From contig NZ_RCWZ01000004.1 in the NCBI RefSeq assembly GCF_003675385.1, positions 1,095,671-1,159,670 of the forward strand: a DNA stretch of 64,000 bases, read 5' to 3'. The number at the start of each line of letters is the position of its first letter. The first letter of the stretch is position 1. Below the pieces are notes generated by a model. It was not told the DNA's origin. It did no database searches and saw nothing but the letters and a program-made list of their open reading frames with translations. Source of the DNA: Mucilaginibacter kameinonensis (GTDB lineage: Bacteria > Bacteroidota > Bacteroidia > Sphingobacteriales > Sphingobacteriaceae). The translations under genes and the position numbers were made by a program. Shown here in pieces: positions 1 through 8,782 of this stretch.

Positions 1-154
1 CGCAACTTCCCATCCCACAACATAACCCAAACCCCGGAATTGCCAGCTGATCCGCTATCAACGACATCAGGCTGTGATATTGCCCGGGAGCAACCTGAAC
101 CATTTGATTTTCATCCAGGTAATGAAGTGTCAGCATGATAGTGTTATTTGCCAT
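1..154 (-). CDS. 2Fe-2S ferredoxin-like protein, C-terminus cut by window edge
   Basis: This reading frame starts at an ATG at 154 on the minus strand and runs off the left edge after 51 codons. The last visible residues are IPGFGLCCGMGSC, which matches the start of the plant-type ferredoxin cluster loop (C-x4-C-x2-C), so two of the expected cysteines are visible and the rest lie outside the window. The N-terminal part (residues 4-15, then a VAPGQYHSL segment) has the beta-grasp pattern of small 2Fe-2S domains. The likely role is electron transfer, or serving as the iron-sulfur domain of a larger oxidoreductase. An internal ATG at codon 7 is an alternative start. The family is inferred from the partial motif only. 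Confidence 0.6.
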   Translation of the reverse strand, partial: MANNTIMLTLHYLDENQMVQVAPGQYHSLMSLIADQLAIPGFGLCCGMGSC

Positions 155-237
155 GATTATGCAATATAGGGAACAATATCGAGCCGTTTACAGTATCGAT
201 ATAACCATGCTATCGCCCCAAAATTACAGGCATAAAA

Positions 238-270
238 AAAAGGAAACGCTTGCAATTAACGTTTCCTTTT
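238..270 (-). terminator. Intrinsic terminator after the M56 gene
   Basis: A perfect 11-bp stem (AAAAGGAAACG at 238-248 and its complement at 260-270) with an 11-base loop is flanked by A and T runs. It lies 21 bases beyond the M56 stop codon and before the ferredoxin-like gene, so it separates the two transcription units. Confidence 0.8.
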
Positions 271-290
271 TGTGCCTGAGGCTGTGGTGC

Positions 291-2492
291 TTAATTACTC
301 CGCCCAAACTTGAACATCGGCTTCATATCGGGTACCGCCAGTTCGCCAACATACTTTCCGGCCATCAAGTATCCATTGAGCGATGGGCGATATTTCTTCT
401 CGGCTACACAAAACACTATGGCTATGCTGTGCCTGCCTGCCTCATCGGCAACCGGCAATTTATAAGATTGGAGGGCATTTACGGCCGCTTCGTCAAAGCC
501 ATTACCCCCACCCTGTTCAACTTTAATATCGCTGATCATCCCGCTGCCATTTAAGTTAAAACCTAAAATAACCACGCCGCCTTTAAGTGCTTTTTTAGCT
601 TGCTCCGGATAAACGATACTATCAATCACATGATTATAAAATTGACCGGAATAGGGCGTTGCTAAATAAGATGTAGCATCATAAATATAGGCAAGCTTGC
701 TCTTCTTTACATTTTCCGGATGCATAAATTGAATAACAGAAGTTGATGCTGAAGGAAAAGTATAGCCATATTTATTTTTTAGCAGGCTGAAATCATCAGC
801 AGTACATTTGTTCTGATAATACCATTGCCCCTCGCCATCTTTATCATAAATGATCACCCTCCCCTGCGGTTTACCGTTTACAATATATCCAGGCCCGGCG
901 GGGCTTTCATCGTACTCATATCCTTTGCTGGTTATACTAATAGGATATTTATAGTTTGTTATAATCAGTTCTCCGGCAAATTCAGGATCATTACTCAACG
1001 AGTCCGTTTGAAAAATTGAATAATCGTGCGTAAAAAAATAAACGACTATTTTATAGTTACGCCCCGGGTCATCATTCACAATTCCTTTATATGACCTAAA
1101 TCCATCCAAAGCAAGTGCATCCAATTTAGCGCCGCCACTTTTAACAATTTTTGCGTCGGTTATATGGCGGTTATTATCAAGGCCAAATCCAACTTCAACC
1201 AAGCCTCCCCTTTCGTCTTTTGATGCATTGAAGTTAATATGCTTGTGTAAAAAGCGATCCATCTGATAGTATCCGTCTACGCCTACTACCGGGAGCATCA
1301 GCCTACCATCAGTTGTGGTAAATACCGTGCTATCTTCAACAACCTCTACTTTCATGTGCTGCTTTTTAGATAACAATAATTTCTCTTCTTCGGTAATTGA
1401 GTTGGCCGTATAAAGTACTTGCCCATTTGCCTGGTTCACAGCAAGCTGATTAGTTATGGTAGTTACACCATTTTGTGTTACTTTCAGCAATTTCTGTTTA
1501 CCATGGTTAAGATGATTGGAATTATATCTTCCGGTCATCTTTTTCTTTGCCGGATCAAGATCAAACCAGCCATAGTTTTTACTAAAAACAAGTGTTGATG
1601 AGCATAGTAACAATAAACACACCGGGATAGTGACCAGGTATTTCAGCCTTGCTAATTTACCTGAACGTTGTTTGTTTAGCATAATGAGCCTCTTTTTTAA
1701 TAGGTTATTGGTGAAAAACGATTGCGTAATTGATGGTCCGCCGGTGCCGTAGGCATTATTTAGCAAAAAAGTGGCGTACGCAAACCTATCTGTTGTTTCA
1801 GACGCGGTTTGTTCATCGGCTATATACTCATGTAAAGTTCTCAGGCTGCTTTGCAGCAGGTACAAAAAGGGGTTGAACCAATTAATTATTTTAAAAAACT
1901 CCAGCAACATAATATCGGCCGAATGTTTTTGCCTAATATGTACCAGTTCATGCCTGATGATTATTTGCGATGCTGATGCAGTGGTTCCGATAAAAAGATA
2001 GTTAAAGAAAGAAAAAGCTTCATCACTGCCAGGCAAATAAACTATTTTATATTTTCTGTTTTTTGAGTACGGTTTGTTTCGGGCCAACCTGAACAACGTA
2101 AACATTTTTAACAGGAATAAGATGAGTGTAATGCCCACACCAGCCAAATAGGCGTACCAAATTCCATCTTCAAAAGTAAATGGCTCTTCGATTATGGGCG
2201 CGGCTTTGGAAGGAATCGCGATCTCCTTGAATGAAACTGAGACTGGCTGCTGTTGAATTTTTGCGGGTTCAGTTGGTATGGTATAAACCATATAATTAGT
2301 AACCGGAAGTTCCCGAGCAGGCCTTAGTGCACCAACTTGCAAAACGGGTAGTATGTATGCCACTACACAGCCGAACAGTATATAAAATCGCTTTAACTGG
2401 TAATGCGTATCTCCCCTCATTAACAACCATTGAACCATGTAAAAAATTGAGAGATAAATGTTCGCTTCTGCAAGGTAGTGTAGCCAGTTCAT
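291..2492 (-). CDS. M56 family (BlaR1-like) membrane metallopeptidase with two TonB C-terminal domains
   Basis: The 733-residue protein has the BlaR1/MecR1 plan: N-terminal membrane helices, a zinc metallopeptidase motif (HELVH, about residue 181) and a further membrane helix near 285-305. In this family, an envelope signal activates the protease, which leads to loss of the paired BlaI repressor. Instead of a penicillin-binding sensor, the outer part holds two TonB C-terminal-like modules: about residues 410-490 (KHINFNASKDERGG, then ITDAKIVKSGG) and about 620-705 (YPEQAKKALKGG, then ISDIKVEQGGG). It overlaps the upstream blaI-like gene by four bases, so the two are probably translationally coupled. 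The signal sensed and the targets cannot be read from the sequence. Confidence 0.88.
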   Translation of the reverse strand: MNWLHYLAEANIYLSIFYMVQWLLMRGDTHYQLKRFYILFGCVVAYILPVLQVGALRPARELPVTNYMVYTIPTEPAKIQQQPVSVSFKEIAIPSKAAPIIEEPFTFEDGIWYAYLAGVGITLILFLLKMFTLFRLARNKPYSKNRKYKIVYLPGSDEAFSFFNYLFIGTTASASQIIIRHELVHIRQKHSADIMLLEFFKIINWFNPFLYLLQSSLRTLHEYIADEQTASETTDRFAYATFLLNNAYGTGGPSITQSFFTNNLLKKRLIMLNKQRSGKLARLKYLVTIPVCLLLLCSSTLVFSKNYGWFDLDPAKKKMTGRYNSNHLNHGKQKLLKVTQNGVTTITNQLAVNQANGQVLYTANSITEEEKLLLSKKQHMKVEVVEDSTVFTTTDGRLMLPVVGVDGYYQMDRFLHKHINFNASKDERGGLVEVGFGLDNNRHITDAKIVKSGGAKLDALALDGFRSYKGIVNDDPGRNYKIVVYFFTHDYSIFQTDSLSNDPEFAGELIITNYKYPISITSKGYEYDESPAGPGYIVNGKPQGRVIIYDKDGEGQWYYQNKCTADDFSLLKNKYGYTFPSASTSVIQFMHPENVKKSKLAYIYDATSYLATPYSGQFYNHVIDSIVYPEQAKKALKGGVVILGFNLNGSGMISDIKVEQGGGNGFDEAAVNALQSYKLPVADEAGRHSIAIVFCVAEKKYRPSLNGYLMAGKYVGELAVPDMKPMFKFGRSN

Positions 2493-2866
2493 TTCTTTTT
2501 GTTTTTAAGGTCTTCCAATAAGTCACTTAGTTCATCCAGTTGCCGGAGATCCAGCTTTTTTTCATTGGCAATAAAAGAAACCAGGCTTTTATAAGAATTG
2601 CTGAAATAGTTATTCATCATCTTATCGAAAGTAAATTTCTTGTATTGCGCTTCACTGATGAGCGGAAAATAAACATGGGTATTTCCATATGCTTTATGGT
2701 TAACAAAACCTTTGCCCTCCATTACCCGCACAACGGTTGATACAGTATTATATGCAGGTTTGGGATCGGGCATTTGCTCAATTATTTCCTTTACCATTGC
2801 CTCGTTCAATTGCCACAATATTTGCATTACCTGTTCTTCCGCTCTTGTAAGTTCTTTAGCCACCAT
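2489..2866 (-). CDS. BlaI/MecI family transcriptional repressor
   Basis: A 125-residue protein with the winged-helix pattern of BlaI/MecI repressors: TRAEEQVMQILWQLNEA at the N-terminus, the recognition region PAYNTVSTVVRVMEGKGFV, and a C-terminal dimerisation/cleavage region. Members bind short palindromes as dimers and are removed when the partner M56 protease is activated. The gene overlaps the M56 gene by four bases. Three palindromes with AACTAT-type half-sites cover its own promoter, which fits autorepression. Length is normal for the family. Confidence 0.92.
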   Translation of the reverse strand: MVAKELTRAEEQVMQILWQLNEAMVKEIIEQMPDPKPAYNTVSTVVRVMEGKGFVNHKAYGNTHVYFPLISEAQYKKFTFDKMMNNYFSNSYKSLVSFIANEKKLDLRQLDELSDLLEDLKNKKK

Positions 2867-2870
2867 ATCA

Positions 2871-2934
2871 AACTAATAATTTAGTTAAACAAACTTACAA
2901 CTATTTCCATAGTTTCAAAACTATTTTTATAGTT
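2871..2934 (-). promoter_or_regulatory. Promoter with three BlaI-type operator palindromes
   Basis: Three inverted repeats of the form AACTAn-N4-nTAGTT occur at 2871-2886 (AACTAA/TTAGTT), 2899-2914 (AACTAT/ATAGTT) and 2919-2934 (AACTAT/ATAGTT). The latter two are perfect, with centres 20 bp apart. On the minus strand a Bacteroidota-type promoter fits between them: TTTTG at 2920-2916, an 18-base spacer that contains the middle palindrome, and TAAGTTTG at 2897-2890. The first palindrome lies around the expected start of transcription. This arrangement predicts repression by the adjacent BlaI-like protein. The motifs are seen directly; binding is inferred. Confidence 0.75.
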
Positions 2935-3010
2935 ATTTTTAATTAAAAAAACATAAGGGGTGTTTGAGCGGGAATTTTAGTTAAGTATAGATCCTTAACA
3001 GGTTGGAATT

Positions 3011-3038
3011 GGAAGCATTTCCCGGAGAAAATGCTTCC
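3011..3038. terminator. Hairpin downstream of the AraC-permease gene
   Basis: A perfect 10-bp stem (GGAAGCATTT and its complement) encloses an 8-base loop. It lies 73 bases past the stop of the large minus-strand gene, but no U-run follows on the minus strand, so its role as a terminator is uncertain. Confidence 0.4.
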
Positions 3039-3110
3039 TTTAAACGGATTAATATGTTTTTAATGAACCCTTAGCAGATGTCTTTCAAAGGATTTGTTTG
3101 CCATATCAAT

Positions 3111-6100
3111 TTATTCGTTGCGCAAACTCTTCACCGGGTTTGCCATACCTGCCTTAATGGTTCGGAAACTTAGAGTAAATAGTCCGGTAAGCAGCATTCC
3201 CGCGCCGCTGACAACGAATACCCACCAGCTAATAGCTACGTGGTCGGCAAAGCTTTCCATCCATTTATTTACGGCATACCATGCAATTGGCGTTACTATA
3301 ACAAAAGCCAGTAAAATAAGCGATATCAGTTCGGTTGACAGCAGAATAACTATTTGCGCAACACTGGCACCGAATACTTTGCGTATGCCAATTTCCTTGG
3401 TCCGTTGGTTGGTGGTGTAAACGGCAAGTCCTAACAACCCAAGACAACTGATCAATATTGAGACACCTGTTGCCCAGGTGAGCAGGGTTGAGGTGTGTTG
3501 TTCTTCGTAGTAAAACCACCCTATCGTTTCATCGTAAAAATGGCAATCAAAATCATCGTCGGGATAAACCTTCTTCCAGGCCTTTCCCATATTTGTGATG
3601 GCGGTTTGCCACTCGTTACCGCCTGGGGTTTCAGGTTTCAAACTAACATGGATCGTCACCATTAAGTGAGGACCGGGACTGCCAGCTATTATAGCCGTAG
3701 GATAAATAGGCGAATGCAATGACCGCTGGTTAAAATCGGCAACAACGCCAATAATATTTATATTTCGGCCACGGCCACCACGCCAGTTTAACTGCTTTCC
3801 GATAGCATCATGGGGATCAGTAAACCCTAATAATTTAGCATAAGTATTGTTAATAATGACAGCTTTCCCGGTGTCGGCCTGGCTTATATTTCTGCCGGCA
3901 AGCAATTTTAGCTGGTATATATTGAGGTAGGTTTCATCAGCAACCGATTTAAATATTACTTCATCTGTTGTTATCTGCTTTTTTCCATCATTATAAGTAC
4001 CGCGCAGCCTATTGTATAAAATTGACGAAGGCGGATCGCTACCCAAACCCACAATGGCAACCTGGGGCATCGCCCTAAATTCGTTTAGCAGTACCTGATT
4101 ACTGCTGGCCTTGCCGTTTTCCCATGGTGAATTAATAACAAGTATGGCATCCTTTTTGAACCCCAGGTTTTTATGTATGGCGTAATAAATTTGCCTGCTT
4201 ACCAAAATGGTTGCCATTATAAAGAATTGGGCTACAACAAACTGCGAAACTGTAAGCGACTTACGGAACCAGGCGTTCCGTGTTTTATTACTATTGCCCT
4301 GCACCTGATTTTTTAATACCGATACCGGCTTGTAGCCCGATAACAAAATTGCGGGATAAAAACCCGACAAAACACTTATCACTATAGTTAAAATCAACAG
4401 AAAGAGCATCACATCCGGCCTGAACATATTGGCGTGAATATCCGGAGATATAACATCGGCAAACATTTTTAAAATAACCGGCGCAAGGAATACCGAAATA
4501 CAAACCGCAAAGAAAGTTATAAGTAATGTTTCGCTTAAAAACTGGAATACCAATTGTACGCGGCTGCTCCCCAAAGTTTTGCGGATACCAATTTCTTTTG
4601 CCCTTTGAGCAGACTGTGCGGTAGTTAAATTCACATAATTGATACATGCCAGCAACAACAAAAAGATACCGATAGCCAATAATTGATAAAGTGTTGTTTT
4701 GCTGGCCGGTGATGAGAAATTAAAAATATTATACTGAGGATTAAAGTGAATATCGTCCAATGGTTGTAAGTGCACATCAACCTTATCCGAAAACTCTTTT
4801 ACCCCGGTATGCGGCGGGTTATTTTTTTCGAGAATGGTGTTGATCTGTTTTATAATCCCGGCTATTGGAGCTCCCGGCGCCAACTTTACCAAAATCTGAG
4901 CCCCTGAAAAGACGCGGTTCCAAACGTTGATATGTAAATCATCAGAGAAACGCTTGTTAGTTGTAACCGTACTAATGGATACAAAGTCATGAAAGCTAAA
5001 ATCTGTATTTTCGGTAAGTGTTTCAACTACGCCGCTAACGGTTGCCTTAAGGGTATCATAAGTGACTACCTTACCAATTATTTGATGATATGATAACGAC
5101 GGGAAATAAAGCCTTGCCTGCTGGGATGTTAACACCACATGGCCGGGCGCATCCAGCGCGTGTTGTGATGAGCCAGCAAGCCATACATAATTAAAAATCT
5201 TAAAATATTGCTGATCGGTAAAGGTAATCCTGTCCGGATCTCTGAACCGCTTTTGCGCATTTTTATCTTTATCGATATAAACAAAATGTGGCGAAAATAT
5301 ATTTATAGGCGCAATTTCTTCTATCCCTGTGGCTTCGCTTTTAATGGCCCCAGCCAGCGGGCCCGGTACTCCGCTTGAGTAGTTTACATTTCCCTGAAAT
5401 GACAGGTTCATTACAACACGATAAATCCGGTCGCTGTCCTTGTGAAATTTATCAAACGTAAAATCGTGGCGTACAATAAAGTAAATGGCCAGGAAAGCGC
5501 TTATGCCTATGGATAAACCAATAACATTTATCAGTGTAAATAGCTTATGCCTCCAAAATCCGCGGAATGCAATTTTAAAATAGTTTTTTATCATATGACT
5601 GCCGGTTAATTTTCCATGTGTCCACCCCGCAGGGTTTACATGGCTCAATATTAGCGGCATAGGTTGGGTAAAACCTCTCAAGTTATAAGATGGGAGAACT
5701 TTTTGAAGGTGATTTTTATATTCCAGAGGGGTTTTGCCGGTAAACTGCTTAAAAATACGGTGAAAGCTGCTTTGTGAATTGAAGCCCGATTCATACGCAA
5801 GACCAAGAAGCGTGATATGATCATAAGAGGAATCCTGCATTTTGAGTGCAACCTCACGTACACGGTATTCATTAATAAAATCGTTAAAGCTTTTTTTGAA
5901 AACTGTATTAATGATCCGGGATACTTCATGCGTATGCAAGCCGAGTTTTTCGGCAAGCGAATTCAGGCTTAATTCTGCATCCCGGTAATATCCCTGCTCT
6001 TTGACTTCCAGTTTTAACCAGGAACCTTTTTGCTTCAGATCTGCCGGCAATAGTGGCTTTATCGTAACATCAACGGTCGTGACAATTTCTGTTTCCAAAT

Positions 6101-6800
6101 GGCTTTTCGCCGCGATCCAAATGATCGCGGATAGCAAAGGAAGGTACAAGGGATAATAATGCTGTATGCTTAGTCCATTACGGCAATAAAAATAATCAAC
6201 TGCGGTAAACGGTATCCATAAAAACCATAGTATGCCAAGTCCGGTAACCGATCTGTCCAACCAAAGCAACTCGTTCCGGTAGCGATCGCCCTGATGAAAT
6301 TTTTTATTCAGGTAAAAGCGGCCAATCTCTGCATGGGATAAATACAAATAAATAGCAACCGATAGAAATGCGAGTAGCTGCAACGTAGTGTTACATTTAC
6401 CGTAAATAACGTCGCCTGTATTTATGTTTTGTATTCCCGCAAATACCTGAAAACCTATTTCAGGTAGTACGGGTATAAAGTGCAGCAGGTTCTTGCGACG
6501 GAAGGTATACTTTGGCTGGGCTATCTGCCTCACGTAAAAATAGATCAAAGGGCCAATTGCCAACGAAAACCGCAACGGTAAGTAGTTCAAGATTGGACTG
6601 TATTTTGCCAGATCAATATCGGCCGACAAAATCCGGATCATCCACAAAGCAACAATGGCCATTAAGATAGCCAACCATCGGTTTGCAGACCTGTTCTCTT
6701 TAGGGGCAATCCATAGGAATAGCGATAGCGTTAAGCTGATAAATACAGCACCTAAAAACGCAATGTCATAAAGGGTAATATGGAGTGTAAATGGTATCAA
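3111..6800 (-). CDS. Fusion of a membrane AraC-type regulator with an FtsX/MacB-like ABC permease
   Basis: This 1229-residue frame joins two proteins that are normally separate. Residues 1 to about 245 contain roughly seven hydrophobic helices. Residues about 270-380 form an AraC-type double helix-turn-helix (LSLNSLAEKLGLHTHEVSRI, then LLGLAYESGFNSQSSFHRIF). A linker of about 20 residues follows, and from Met403 (ATG at 5594-5592) a complete Bacteroidota FtsX-type permease of 827 residues begins (MIKNYFKIAFRGFWRHKLF), with two FtsX domains carrying the AKEIGIRKTLG and TKEIGIRKVFG motifs. The permease alone would be of ordinary length. It could be a genuine one-polypeptide regulator-transporter, a recent read-through fusion, or two genes with translation restarting at Met403. 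No ATP-binding subunit is adjacent. Confidence 0.8.
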   Translation of the reverse strand: MIPFTLHITLYDIAFLGAVFISLTLSLFLWIAPKENRSANRWLAILMAIVALWMIRILSADIDLAKYSPILNYLPLRFSLAIGPLIYFYVRQIAQPKYTFRRKNLLHFIPVLPEIGFQVFAGIQNINTGDVIYGKCNTTLQLLAFLSVAIYLYLSHAEIGRFYLNKKFHQGDRYRNELLWLDRSVTGLGILWFLWIPFTAVDYFYCRNGLSIQHYYPLYLPLLSAIIWIAAKSHLETEIVTTVDVTIKPLLPADLKQKGSWLKLEVKEQGYYRDAELSLNSLAEKLGLHTHEVSRIINTVFKKSFNDFINEYRVREVALKMQDSSYDHITLLGLAYESGFNSQSSFHRIFKQFTGKTPLEYKNHLQKVLPSYNLRGFTQPMPLILSHVNPAGWTHGKLTGSHMIKNYFKIAFRGFWRHKLFTLINVIGLSIGISAFLAIYFIVRHDFTFDKFHKDSDRIYRVVMNLSFQGNVNYSSGVPGPLAGAIKSEATGIEEIAPINIFSPHFVYIDKDKNAQKRFRDPDRITFTDQQYFKIFNYVWLAGSSQHALDAPGHVVLTSQQARLYFPSLSYHQIIGKVVTYDTLKATVSGVVETLTENTDFSFHDFVSISTVTTNKRFSDDLHINVWNRVFSGAQILVKLAPGAPIAGIIKQINTILEKNNPPHTGVKEFSDKVDVHLQPLDDIHFNPQYNIFNFSSPASKTTLYQLLAIGIFLLLLACINYVNLTTAQSAQRAKEIGIRKTLGSSRVQLVFQFLSETLLITFFAVCISVFLAPVILKMFADVISPDIHANMFRPDVMLFLLILTIVISVLSGFYPAILLSGYKPVSVLKNQVQGNSNKTRNAWFRKSLTVSQFVVAQFFIMATILVSRQIYYAIHKNLGFKKDAILVINSPWENGKASSNQVLLNEFRAMPQVAIVGLGSDPPSSILYNRLRGTYNDGKKQITTDEVIFKSVADETYLNIYQLKLLAGRNISQADTGKAVIINNTYAKLLGFTDPHDAIGKQLNWRGGRGRNINIIGVVADFNQRSLHSPIYPTAIIAGSPGPHLMVTIHVSLKPETPGGNEWQTAITNMGKAWKKVYPDDDFDCHFYDETIGWFYYEEQHTSTLLTWATGVSILISCLGLLGLAVYTTNQRTKEIGIRKVFGASVAQIVILLSTELISLILLAFVIVTPIAWYAVNKWMESFADHVAISWWVFVVSGAGMLLTGLFTLSFRTIKAGMANPVKSLRNE

Positions 6801-6908
6801 ATAAGTTTAGGCGCTTGTGGCTTTCTCAAACCTACCAAAATGCTAATACAAATTCAAGAATACTTTGCTAAGCTCCAGTACCAGGTGTAATTCAAAGCAT
6901 TTAATTGA

Positions 6909-7247
6909 TCAAATGATCCGATTGGCTTCTTTGTAAACGACGGTTTCGTCAGGCTGACCAAAAGCCGGATGCCAAGCAGCATATATGCCGGAACGCGGAA
7001 CCTTAATCTTTTCCTGTTCCAGGCGATGGGCTTTGGTATAAACGTAATAAGTAATGAGCGGTGTACGTCTCTGCGTGTCGGCGATGGATTTGTAATAGGG
7101 ATTGATCCACAATTTACAGGCCGGGCAGAGATCAGTTTTTTGGGTAGGATATTTTTGATAAAGCGCCTTCACATAAGTGGCATTGGGAGCCTGGGCACTC
7201 AATAAGAGCGGGAATAATAAAAGATGTATCAGGATAATGCGCTTCAT
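6909..7247 (-). pseudogene. Small secreted protein, possibly the truncated N-terminus of a secreted DNA/RNA non-specific endonuclease-like protein
   Basis: The 112-residue product has a clear signal peptide (MKRIILIHLLLFPLLLSAQ) and a CPAC pair. From memory, the mature part (KTDLCPACKLWINPYYKSI, then SGIYAAWHPAFGQPDETVVY) resembles the beginning of secreted Bacteroidota proteins annotated as DNA/RNA non-specific endonucleases, which continue for another hundred or more residues. Here the frame stops right after YKEANRII, and no continuation is visible in the 108 bases before the neighbouring gene. It therefore looks like a 3'-truncated remnant. If the family guess is wrong, it is a short secreted protein of unknown function. 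Confidence 0.45.
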
Positions 7248-7268
7248 GGAAGCAACTAAGATAAGAAA

Positions 7269-7301
7269 TAGCGAAGCCCGAACAATTGCCGGGCTTCGCT
7301 A
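7269..7301 (-). terminator. Intrinsic terminator after the barrel-protein gene
   Basis: A 12-bp perfect stem (TAGCGAAGCCCG at 7269-7280 and its complement at 7290-7301) with a 9-base loop is followed on the minus strand by TTTCTTAT. It lies 22 bases past the stop of the gene ending at 7323. Confidence 0.75.
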
Positions 7302-7322
7302 ATCATGAGAAAGTAGAAAAAA

Positions 7323-8765
7323 TTATTTGCCGCCTGACATGAATGTAGGCAAAGCTAAACTCAGGCTTAAACCAAAAGAAAATTTGTCCCGGTTACGTTC
7401 ATAGGTTTGCTTTTTGTCATCGTCATAGCGAATGATCGGTTCAATAGTTATCGCTTCTTTCGCTGCTGATATCGAGAAGAAAAATCCTGCATGCGCATTA
7501 AAATCAGTGGTGCCATGATTGAACTTTAATCCGGTGCCAATATCTATCCCATAACCTTTGGTCCAATAAAACATGAATGGGAGATTTACGCCCCAGTTCC
7601 ATTGCGGGTTAACAAACTCTTTATAAAAGCCGGTCGATTTGATGGATTGCACATTCGAAACTCCAGCCGGTAAAGGCTGCGGTATTGTTACGGTAAGTGA
7701 ATCAGCGGGATCAAAAACTCGCGCGTTACTTACTGTAATTCCCGGATAGACCATCCATTTAAACTTTTTATATGACCAAAGCCTGTTTGCAGATAATGTA
7801 GCACTAAAGAAATAGTCACTTTGGGTTTTGGTGTAGGAGGCGGCAGCATTATTCGGATCATAGATTGGATAATCCGTTTGATTAAGTTTAGGTGCAAAGC
7901 TTACCCAGGTAAAACGGTAAACACTGAATGGTGCGGCTGTTTGCAGTGAGTCTAAAACTTTTAATTCGCTTACTTTTCTGACATAAGGAATTAAGGTTTT
8001 TTGATTGGTATTTAACTCATCAATGAATGCGCCAACTTTCGCTTGGTCAGTGGTGTCAAGGTCGGTTGGAAAGAAAGCTTTTGTTTTTTCCAGCAATAAA
8101 TGAAGCGCATGCGCAGCGGTAAAATGCTGCTTATATTCAGCGGCCGTACTTGGGGTTACGGTAAAATAAGTTGGGTAATCCGTTGTTTTAAACTTTACCA
8201 GGTCAGCGATGGCCGTTTTGTAATCTCCATCTGCTTTATCCAGGCTGGTCTGCAAAATATCATCCGCATCGCTTAGGAAATATTTGAATGGTTCTCGCTT
8301 TTTCGTTGGATACTTGGCGGAACCCCAGATAAACCAGTTGAAATTAAATCCCCCTGTCAGGGTTTTTCCGAATTTATCCCCCGTAAACACATTAACAATA
8401 CCCTTGTCAGCAGTGCCCGTGCCACTCACCTGCACACTGAGCCATTTTAATTTAATGGGAAGCGCGTAATTCACCGTCAAGCTTTTATCATCCGCGATGG
8501 CCGAAATACTTTGTATCTGCCCGCCTTTTAATACTACGCCGCTAACCTGACGAAGAAAATTTTGCAGTGAATCGTTAAATTTATAACCGGTAATCAATTT
8601 GTCTGTGCCTTTTGGATTGGCAATAAAAGCTTTTACTTGTTTGTAATGATCATTGACCACCGGATCTTCTTTCACAGTATTTTGCGCGAACGCAAATTGC
8701 ACTGCAAAAAAAGTCAGCAATGTTAACAGGCAGATGCTGGAATGTGTAGGTTTAATTTTTTTCAT
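7323..8765 (-). CDS. Secreted protein with a probable outer-membrane beta-barrel C-terminus
   Basis: No named family is recognised. The 480-residue protein has a signal peptide (about residues 1-27, ending QFAFAQ). The middle region is alpha-rich and charged (about 160-260). The C-terminal third has alternating hydrophobic strands typical of outer-membrane barrels, such as FMFYWTKGYGIDIGTGLKF and DKFSFGLSLSLALPTF at the end. The upstream gene lies 18 bases away on the same strand, so they are probably co-transcribed, and a strong terminator follows. Location in the outer membrane is inferred from the strand pattern. Confidence 0.6.
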   Translation of the reverse strand: MKKIKPTHSSICLLTLLTFFAVQFAFAQNTVKEDPVVNDHYKQVKAFIANPKGTDKLITGYKFNDSLQNFLRQVSGVVLKGGQIQSISAIADDKSLTVNYALPIKLKWLSVQVSGTGTADKGIVNVFTGDKFGKTLTGGFNFNWFIWGSAKYPTKKREPFKYFLSDADDILQTSLDKADGDYKTAIADLVKFKTTDYPTYFTVTPSTAAEYKQHFTAAHALHLLLEKTKAFFPTDLDTTDQAKVGAFIDELNTNQKTLIPYVRKVSELKVLDSLQTAAPFSVYRFTWVSFAPKLNQTDYPIYDPNNAAASYTKTQSDYFFSATLSANRLWSYKKFKWMVYPGITVSNARVFDPADSLTVTIPQPLPAGVSNVQSIKSTGFYKEFVNPQWNWGVNLPFMFYWTKGYGIDIGTGLKFNHGTTDFNAHAGFFFSISAAKEAITIEPIIRYDDDKKQTYERNRDKFSFGLSLSLALPTFMSGGK

Positions 8766-8782
8766 ATGTGTAAGTAAGGTGG

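Noticed and set aside
135..554. Plus-strand frame of 139 codons
   Set aside because: Antisense to the M56 gene with no family pattern; it also runs through the terminator hairpin.
3094..3420. Plus-strand frame of 108 codons at the end of the AraC-permease gene
   Set aside because: It lies antisense to the FtsX domain and has no motif; a shadow frame.
3265..3519. Minus-strand alternate frames inside the permease gene (84, 118 and 92 codons)
   Set aside because: They overlap the main frame fully and have no recognisable domain.
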